A stretch of DNA of 64,000 bases from Ornithodoros turicata (lineage: Eukaryota > Arthropoda > Arachnida > Ixodida > Argasidae): the NCBI RefSeq assembly GCF_037126465.1, contig NC_088203.1, positions 95,108,668 through 95,172,667 on the forward strand, written 5' to 3'. Every line of letters starts with the position of its first letter. The first letter of the stretch is position 1. Both the position numbers and the translations under genes were made by a program. Shown in pieces: positions 56,258-64,000 of this stretch. The notes under the pieces are model-generated. The model did not search any database. It was not told the DNA's origin and saw only the letters and a program-made list of their open reading frames with translations.

Positions 56258-56345
56258 CACACACATACACACACTGGATGATGATGCGGTCGGCGATTCA
56301 CCGCCGTTGTGGTGATACACTGCCCTATATCTCATTGGGAACGGA
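56258..56345 (+). repeat. (CA)n plus GATTCACCGCCG short repeat, copy 2
   Basis: ACACACATACACACACTGGA, GATGATGCGGTCGGCGATTC, ACCGCCGTTGTGGTGATACA and CTGCCC follow the order seen at 42535-42640. A third copy is at 56745-56830. Confidence 0.6.
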
Positions 56346-57600
56346 TGAGGGGACGATGGTGGGGTGAGCACCTTCAGAGACCCGTCGCCAGACCGGTGGA
56401 GCGCAAGAACTCCGCATGAAGACGATGGTCTTCTACCACACAGATCATACACCCAGCATCTACTTTACGGGATAACCAATTTTCGCGCTCCGAATTTGTT
56501 TCCTACACCAAAGTGTACCTAATTCCTAGCCAAACGCTTACCACAAATATTACCAGTAACACAAACGAAAGTTCGACGGAATAAAAAGGCAAAGCGTCAG
56601 TGGAAGGGAGCCCGAAAATAGCGTATACGCATCTCGCAGTGACTTTGAAACATGAGCTAGTGCTGAAGATGAATTACAGTGCGAGAAAAAATGATAAAAT
56701 CAGTCTCGATGATTGTGCCGAGTCAGGTTAGTCCAATCTTCCACGCACACACAAACACACATAAATGGGATGATGATGTGGTGGGTCATTCTCCGCCGTT
56801 ATCGCGGTACACTGCCCCATTGCGCTTGTGGAAGGGCTGAGAAATAAATGATGATAGAAACGTGTCCTATTACAGTTCGTCCATTAGTCGAGTGCTGGAG
56901 AGGAACTCTGCAACAACTCGTAGGCCTTGCATCTGATGTGAGGGGTCCGACCATGGCCCGAGAATTTTGGCCAAGTCGAACTGGCGTTGATCGACGCGTT
57001 GCAGAGCAGTTTCCATGAGCACGCGCTCGCGATCGTACGGCAATCTTGCAATTAACTACGTAGCTTTATACCCTTTCGATCCGCACTTTCGATCCACATG
57101 GAGCCCATGCTCATCGAGCTCAATGCGGATCCGGCGCTGCTACACGAACACGTTCGAGTAGGATCGAACTCCAATCCTGCTTAACCCGATCCAGTTTGTT
57201 AAACGGGATTGAGATTCGCAAGACGGCTTAAATAAAGTCATTGGCATCCTGGAACTCAGTGAATTTGTAGTAGTCAACAAAAACATTACATTAATTTGCA
57301 AATGTTCCTATACAAGCCCATGGAATTTCACGGTTACGGTTTTAGTCTATGTATGACGGGCGACTGCGTTTGCTAATTTGTTTAATCTCGACCACTCTCG
57401 ACACCGCGCCCCCGTAAAGGCTTAGTAAACACCACAATGCGGAAGCGGATGAGGTTATCCAGGACCCACCACATCATCATCCCATTTATGCGCGTGTATG
57501 TGTGTGACATGCGCCTTGACAACCTTGTTCTCCCTTGGGCCAGCACAGCGCATGGGTACCCGCTATTCCAGAACTTCTTACTACCACGCGTTGCTGTGGT

Positions 57601-57755
57601 TAGTGAGTTTTACCGTATCGTACGCTATCGCCTTTGCGTACGTAAGGGATAGCGTTGTGGTTCTGCGCACGCGCAGAACATAAAGAGAGCTTCGCGCATT
57701 GCGCAAAACCACCACGCTATCCTTTACCTACGCAGATATATACTAAAACTCACTA
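57601..57755. mobile_element. small foldback MITE, TAGTGAGTTTTA ends
   Basis: Ends TAGTGAGTTTTACCG and TATACTAAAACTCACTA are inverted. Inside, GATAGCGTTGTGGTTCTGCG and CGCAAAACCACCACGCTATC form a second, inner inverted repeat with TGCGCACGCGCA at the turn. It is 155 bases with no ORF. Confidence 0.8.
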
Positions 57756-58550
57756 AAATAACGTTACAGCGATAGCACTCTCGCTTTACCCAATACGTAC
57801 TACCACTTCCGCCGCATCGCTCTTCACTAGTATTTACCATTATCACACAAAGTGGCCCGTACATTGTGACGCGCTCTTATATTTACGATGTGTCTGGGCC
57901 AGTTTTCGCAGCGGGACGCGGCGCAGATGTAGGGTTCGTCGCGCTCCAGTGAACGTTGACGGAGTGCGGCGTCACGATCAAGAGCCGCGCGGTCGACAAG
58001 TGGCGAGCGCTAACGAGCCCCGATCGGAGGAAGAGTCGTTAGAATGCAGCACACGCGGGCATCCAACACTCAGGACAAGACCGCCCGTGGGACGCCGAGG
58101 ACAAGCCACACGCACTTGGACTCTAATTGCTGTCCTTCCTCTCGACCTCTTGTTCTGCTTTATTTAGGTTTCTTTGTCACGTAGGCTTCTTGGTTTTTCC
58201 AATCTCTATCTTGCTTTAGCAGGCTGAGCGGGAATGAAAAGAAAAATGCGAGCAAGTGGGCATCTTCCTTGTTCACGCACAATCGTTTCAAATTACCTCG
58301 CGGCAGCGGAGCCAATACTAACTGCACACCTCGTGTGGATACACGCCGTACGCGCGCTACCGTAGTAATGTATAATGCGTATTTCAATAATCATTACAGC
58401 TTAGTCGAGTCTCAGACGTACCTGGGAACGGGGCGTCCTCTCCAAGAAATCGTAGGGCTTCGTCCCGCGCCTCCCGAAACTTTTTAAGATTTGTCTTTCT
58501 TCTCCACCACGTGTATTTCAAGTTCAGGTACCTTCTTGTTTGTTGTCCGT
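57756..58550. other. no gene recognised; GC-rich
   Basis: The plus ORF 57949-58167 is Arg/Glu-rich in GC-rich DNA and ends in a hydrophobic run. It has no family match or splice support. Confidence 0.25.
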
Positions 58551-58795
58551 GCACTCTAAGAAAAGGAGAAGTAAATTGGGAATCAGTTACAGCCTCCAGT
58601 CCTCTAGACTGTAATTACTTCCCATTTTAGTACCCGGACCCTGAAATTTACTCCCCAGTACTGGAAATATAGTCCTTGAACTTTGAACAAATTTGCGTGC
58701 AGTTAGTCCCGAAGGGGTCTAATGGTTGTGGTAATGGTAATGGTGAAATGCATCCAGTCCCCAAAATGACTGATATTACTTTTCTTCCCCAAATC
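58551..58795 (-). repeat. truncated copy of the CACTCTAAGAAAAA element
   Basis: GCACTCTAAGAAAAGGAGAA followed by TAATTACTTCCCATTTTAGT and TAGTCCCGAAGGGGTCTAAT is the reverse order of the copy at 34675-35197. Confidence 0.6.
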
Positions 58796-59339
58796 CTCTT
58801 CATTCTGTCAACCTCTTATTTTCTGCTCAGGTTAGCAGCTAGTTGAGGCACGTTGGGGTTTACAACGTCGTTTCAACAACTTCAGACCACACTCCTCCAA
58901 CCCAATCTCGGTCAGTGACAATTCTGCAAAGTATCCATTAACCTTCTATCATTCCGTGACGCAGGCTTTTGCTTTCGAGCACCACCTTCCTTCGCACGAC
59001 AAACGACGACTGTCCTATACATAGGGTGGTGATGGTGATGTTTGTAGAAAGACTAAAAACGTCAGCGTCACTGTGCTTTATAGCCATTCATAAATTTGTT
59101 GTATGGGTATGTGTTGTTTATGCTGTACAAAAAACATATTTCGAGTGTTGCAGAAATATTTAAAAATATATTGCTTTTTATTGCCAGAGGTTGCTGTGTA
59201 AAACATGCAAGATGAACATGTTTTTTTTTAAGGATCGTACTAACTTACGCTATGATCCGTATGGTTTCTTACATTACTTAATCTGTATATGTTGGCAAAC
59301 AAAATAGTAAAACATTTGATAAATAAAAAATAGGCTACG

Positions 59340-59860
59340 GCTCAATGTGCCGTACAGCGCATGTCTTCTCTTCAAACGGGACAAGCGTGACTCTCCGAAC
59401 TGCGGTGAGTGCGGCGTTGTAGAGGACGTAAAACGCATCCTCCTCAGGTGACGAATTGACACTCGAAGGGTTTTAGAGGCGAACCTGTCTCGTGTGGACT
59501 CCCGAGCCTTCGATATCGCGAAACTGTTAGGCCCTCAGTCGCCCGACAAGGTGCTGAGGGCACTTAAAGGTTTTCTACGTACAACTGGGCTTATGGACAC
59601 ACTATGACTTGATAGGTGCGTGTTGTGTGTGCTTCTCCACTGATTTCTCTTCTTGTTTGGCATTCTCCACTCGCTCGTTTGAAACTTTTGGAAGTACATG
59701 TTGCTCTACATCACTTTAACCCGTTCATGTGTTTGTCTTCACCGTGAGTAGGCGTTCTGGGGTAGCCAGTCCGACTCTGTCGCGACTAACATCCCTATTT
59801 TTTTCTACATTTCTTTATTACATCACCGTCATCGTGACACTGCCTTGATTGCAAAAAACC
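59340..59860 (+). pseudogene. non-LTR retrotransposon 3' end with ORF2 tail
   Basis: The plus strand reads DSPNCGECGVVEDVKRILLR, an in-frame stop, then VLEANLSRVDSRAFDIAKLL and RALKGFLRTTGL before a stop at about 59607. The CxxC....E...(H/R)....  pattern is the zinc knuckle at the end of many LINE ORF2 proteins; the His is replaced by Arg and a stop interrupts it. The 3' UTR (GTAGCCAGTCCGACTCTGTC) matches the fragment at 4975-5095. Confidence 0.75.
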
Positions 59861-62680
59861 AAGACAGAAAAAGTACGGAGCAATTGAAAAAAAAAGCTGA
59901 ATAAGACGAGCACCGAAATCGCTACAGAACACCGACGTCATGCACTTTAGCAGCGCACCACGTAAAACCCACCTACCGTGCACCCTAACGTTCATCGCAC
60001 ACAACCACCTAATTAAGCGCTCCATCCACGTAACTATACTAACCGCCCGACAGATCCACGCAAGGTCGAACTCGGCTAAACGAATGCACAATCAGCGAGA
60101 GAGAGACGGATGCTATGCGCACAGCCAGGATCAGTTATCGAATACCGATTTGGACGGCCACATGGGGGGCGCGCGCGATCCGTTAACCCGTCATTTTTCA
60201 CGACGCTAATAGAGACGCCCGATAGAGCGGAGAGAGAGAGAGAGAAAAAAAAAAGCGTCGTCATCCGCCTCATAGCAGAAACAGCTTCCGCGATGCAGAT
60301 GGCAAAATCGCCTTTCATAATACTCCGCACATAAAATGCTTCCCATCATTCTTTGAAACGGAAATCGTTATTTAATTTCGCGCTGAGCCCCCGACAAAAA
60401 AAAAAAAGGAAGAGACACATCTGCTAATTGGTAGACGCGCAGAAATTCGAGATCCCCGAATTCTTCGCTATTATTATTCAGTGTCTCAGCTTCTTTGTTC
60501 TCCTGCGGTGACGACTGGCGAAATGAAATCATGCCCGAAAGAATTTGAGATTCTCTCTTTCGCGCGCGATTAGTTTGATCGGCTTAAGTGTCCCGTTTCC
60601 GTGACATTACCCCGAATTGAAGTGCCCAGTTGTACAGCTGTGTTGCCACCAGAAAGGTTTTTACGTAAGTTCTTCTTACTTCTGCAGCGCAAAATGAAAT
60701 ATGGAAAGGCTTCTCTCGAATATGACTGTCGGGCGCGCTCGTGCGTACCTATCGCGCACTGACTCTGCAGGTACGGAGTTGAAAAAGGATTAGCTTCCGT
60801 CGTTATTATGAGGGATATGAGCAGTAGAAGTATTAGGGTGATCTGTGCGCGCAGCTTTAGTGTCTGTCAGGCTTTTTTTTGTTTTTGTTTTTATGTAAGC
60901 ATCGCACTGATTTCATGTTGTTTTACTCCGCGTGTGTGATATCTCATTTGCGCGTGTCATGTGTGTGTGTGCGAGCGTGTATGCCTCGTCTTTTTCATCG
61001 TCATCACACTCATATATTAACCCACATGCTCTGAGGTATGGTACCGCAATCCTTGCGGTGAATCACCTCATCCCATCGTCATTCATGTAGTTGTTGTTTT
61101 TGTTATGTTAAATAAAAAAAATTCGCGATTAAAATATCGCAAAAATAGATAAACTGTAGCCGTGCATTTACAAAAAAAAAAATCAGCTATAACCAGAAAC
61201 AAGATCAGAAGAAAATCGCTGAGTTTTTCGAGTTTTTCGAGAGTTTCGAGACTTTTTCGATCGTATTTTTTGCAAAACAAAAGTGGTCAAGAACAACTCG
61301 CGCAACAACCGCAGTACTTTAACGAAATGTTAGATTATAAATGAACTACAAACCGTCACCTAGCTCCAGCATTTGCTGACCTAAAGGCCATATGAACTTT
61401 TCGCGTCCACGTAATTGTTTTTCTGAAAGCAATATTTAATTAACACCGTTTATTTTTAATCTTGGCCGCATTTTGGCACCCGCACAATTATATATCGCAC
61501 CACACAACCCCTATCAATCTGTTTCTCCTCTCTATTTCAATCTCAATCCTTTCCACCTGCTCAACCACTTGTCGCGCTCTTAGAAAAGAACTCCGCAATC
61601 TCCCACAACCGGTCCCCGTCCCCACTTTTCTTTCCTCTCCGAACAAAACCTTTTAAGAAACAGAAGCTGATCACCCTGAGACACGCCGTGCACTTCGTAT
61701 CGGAAATCGTTCCGGGCACACAGCCGCGCTGAGATTCTCTCCGTCGGTCTCTTCGTTCGACGAGGACGCAAGACAAGAAACTACTTGCTACGAGTAGCTT
61801 CGACATTGTAGCGCAGCGATGGGGTGTTATTTATGCTCGTGGACGCGTATCCCCCGCGTGCCAGAAATGGAGCGTAGCGCGGAGATGAAAGGGCCTCCAT
61901 TAGGATGCAGACGCTAAAGAGGAGCAGGTCATGCTGAGGGTGTCCAGCTGGAAGGTATCGACCGCCGCTTAGGGACATGGATTCGGAACGAAGGGAAGGG
62001 ACGAGAATTATGGCCCAAGTTGTCCGCGTAGTGAAGCGGCCGGTCAAAGCGATGCGTCGTGAGTGTGTGCGAAGTCAGTTCAGTGAGCACGGCGTAGATG
62101 AAGCAGTTTGTGGTTAATAATAATAATAATGTTTAGCCATACATGAAAAGGAGGCGAGCAAAAAGCCAGATAAGTGGCTTGACGAGGCTCGACTCCCTAC
62201 AGTGCGGCAGCTATATATACACTAATGTCATTTGCATCAGCAAAAAAAAAAAGAAAAAAGAAAAATACGTGTATATATTACACATAACCAAACTGTCAAA
62301 TAGTCCTTAGCTAACGGAGAACACAGACAGAAACACAAGTGAGCACTACAGTTTTTTTACACATAAAATGATCTACGATTTCTCCAACAGAGCCGCAAAC
62401 GACATCAATATTTTCACTTTCTGTGGCATTTAGGAGCCGGGGTAGCGTAAAGTGAAGGCTCTGTTTATCATAATTGGTGCGGAGTCGAGGGATGCACCAT
62501 GTGCATCTAGGTCTAACCGCAAAGCACTGAATTGGGCGTGATAGCTGAAATAACGATAGGAATGCATTATAGTTAGTTAGTGTATTATATTAGTTATAGT
62601 TAATGTATAATATTATATTAGCCTATAATCATATAATTTCGTTACGTTCATAATGTTATGTTTTCTAAAAAGGCCTCTTG
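59861..62680. other. no gene recognised
   Basis: Contains a (GA)n tract near 60226, a GATTCACCGCAAGGATTGCGG-type repeat inverted at 61030-61105, and AT-rich sequence near 62570-62640. ORFs are short and not family-like. Confidence 0.35.
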
Positions 62681-62686
62681 TTTAGT

Positions 62687-62832
62687 GGGGGGGGGGGAAT
62701 ATGTTTATTAAGAAGAAAAAAAGAAAATAAAGGTTAGCCAGGCAAAGAGCCGGCTTGCTATTCCGAAAAAAAAGGAAAAAGGGGGTGGGGGGAATATAGG
62801 TTTATTGCAAAAAAAAGAAAGAGGGGAAGGGG
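62687..62832 (-). repeat. two adjacent C-tailed repeats, minus orientation
   Basis: The first (62687-62764) runs G-run, AATATGTTTATTAAGAAG, AAAGGTTAGCCAGGCAAAGA, GCCGGCTTGCTATTCC. The second (62780-62832) has GGGGGTGGGGGGAATATAGG, TTTATTGCAAAAA and stops early. A third partial start (G-run, ATATGTTTATTCAATTTC) is at 63219-63250. Confidence 0.7.
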
Positions 62833-63261
62833 GAGTTTGTTTGTCTAATGCGAAATGAGATTGTCTGTGAAAGATGAAAACGTGGCATTAATAAAGATCT
62901 GAAAGGAAGGTGGCAACGTGATGCTTTAATTATGCGCGAAATTTTTCAGAAGTTCACAACGTAAGCAATTGTGTGAACACTGTTACTTGAACACGTGGTA
63001 CGCGATCCTGAGTCGAATGAACGGGACTCAATGTGCTGGACGATATGTCCTTGCAAGTTCGAAGTCGTGGAGATGGCGATGTCGTGTCGGCTTCGCGTTC
63101 TTTCACCGTGTATTAAAAAGAAGAAATAAGTACCAAGGTTGAGTATAGGAAGGGCCAGTAACATCAGAGTTTCCGCTTACATACGTATCAGCTCCACGTA
63201 GCAAGTGTGTGTGTGTGTGGGGGGGGGGGATATGTTTATTCAATTTCAAAATAGTAGTAGC

Positions 63262-63468
63262 AAGTGTGGCTATGACTATGTGAAGACTATGGAGAGGAGA
63301 AGCAGGAGGAGAAGTGGTTAGTATGCGTCCTGGGCCGACATCAGAGGCAGCTGTTCCGACGCCTGTCTAGAAAGCCTTCCGAAATATCCTGGGGAGACCC
63401 CAGAAACCGAGGCCGGTGGACGGATTCGAACCCACCACCTCTCATATTCGGCATAAGCTCAGAGCGAA
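63262..63468 (-). repeat. tRNA-headed SINE (Ruka-like), minus orientation
   Basis: TATGCGTCCTGGGCCGACAT, CAGCTGTTCCGACGCCTGTC, GGCCGGTGGACGGATTCGAA and CCCACCACCTCTCATATTCG are the reversed body and B box of the family. Confidence 0.8.
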
Positions 63469-63689
63469 CAGTGATTAAACGTTTATGTCCGTGGCGATAC
63501 CTGTGGCGTACGTACGCGCAAGGAAGAATGCGAGCAGGACAAGAATAGGATGAGGATTCATTGTCCTCAGAATTTCAGAAGTGTGTATGCGCAAGCGCTT
63601 TCTATCGCAAGTGTCCATCCAATCCATCCAATCACATTTAATGGGTTTTACTGAGAAGCGGATCCGCGCAGCGCCGTTGACTGTGACGC

Positions 63690-63830
63690 ACTCTAGAGGA
63701 ATGCTTTGTACGTTCTCAACTACTCCTCACTCATTGCAGTTTGGAGAAAGAACCATTTCGAGCTTGAACGGGAGGCGACCGCTGTATGGAACATTTACCC
63801 GGAGCTTATGGAAGACACATGAAATTGAGC
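63690..63830 (-). pseudogene. LINE ORF2 tail fragment, minus orientation
   Basis: The minus strand encodes LRVNVPYSGRLPFKLEMVLS then PNCNE, which parallels LNVPYSACLLFKRDKRDSPNCGE of the copy at 59340. It is a short broken piece of the same LINE family. Confidence 0.6.
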
Positions 63831-64000
63831 GTTGGAACAAATGCGGCGATCCGAATCGACGCTTAGCCTTCCCTTGGTACAGTAACAAGGCATGTGCAGC
63901 TCCTGTTAAGATGTACGTCTTGCGCAGTTGCTGTAACATGGTAGGCGGCAGGACGGATAATAGCTTTTGAAAAACAAAGATTTGGTTTCATAAAATAAAG

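Overview
This window is animal nuclear DNA, most likely from a hard (ixodid) tick or a close chelicerate relative. The sequence shows intron-split genes, arthropod non-LTR retrotransposon fragments, a mariner transposase remnant and dense foldback MITEs. It also carries tRNA-headed SINEs that resemble the 'Ruka' SINE described from ixodid ticks. The tick assignment rests on memory of these repeat families and should be treated as a strong inference, not a proof. No bacterial operons, rRNA genes or CRISPR arrays are present.

Layout. (1) 1-6 kb: a small split gene with a complete THAP zinc-finger domain (496-1149), a broken mariner transposase (minus strand), a broken LINE reverse transcriptase end (minus strand) and several foldback elements. 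(2) 7-29 kb, the most interesting part: three small genes on the plus strand, here called A (6999-10827), B (17357-20008) and C (25925-28657). Each can be assembled by hand from six short exons. All three have a signal peptide in exon 1, the same intron phases (1,0,0,0,0), nearly equal exon lengths, and a shared cysteine frame ending in two cysteines exactly 12 residues apart. They form a tandem family of diverged secreted proteins that I cannot assign to a named family. Their introns and spacers are packed with MITEs, including one MITE inserted inside another in gene A. (3) 29-64 kb: I see no convincing host gene. This part holds hAT-like elements with perfect 8-bp target duplications, a decayed pogo-like element, MITEs of at least six terminal-repeat types, SINEs, LINE 3' ends, a large foldback at 37.3-37.7 kb, and a recurring short repeat that always ends in AATAAA-like sequence followed by a run of C.

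How the parts fit: the only likely host loci are the THAP gene and the A/B/C cluster. Genes A and B have TATA-like boxes 45-49 bases before the start codon, and A and C have AATAAA signals after the stop. Similar exon structure with little sequence identity suggests old tandem duplication followed by fast divergence, as is common for secreted arthropod effectors and antimicrobial proteins. Nearly everything else is mobile-element sediment, much of it nested. All exon joins are by eye; transcript data would settle them.
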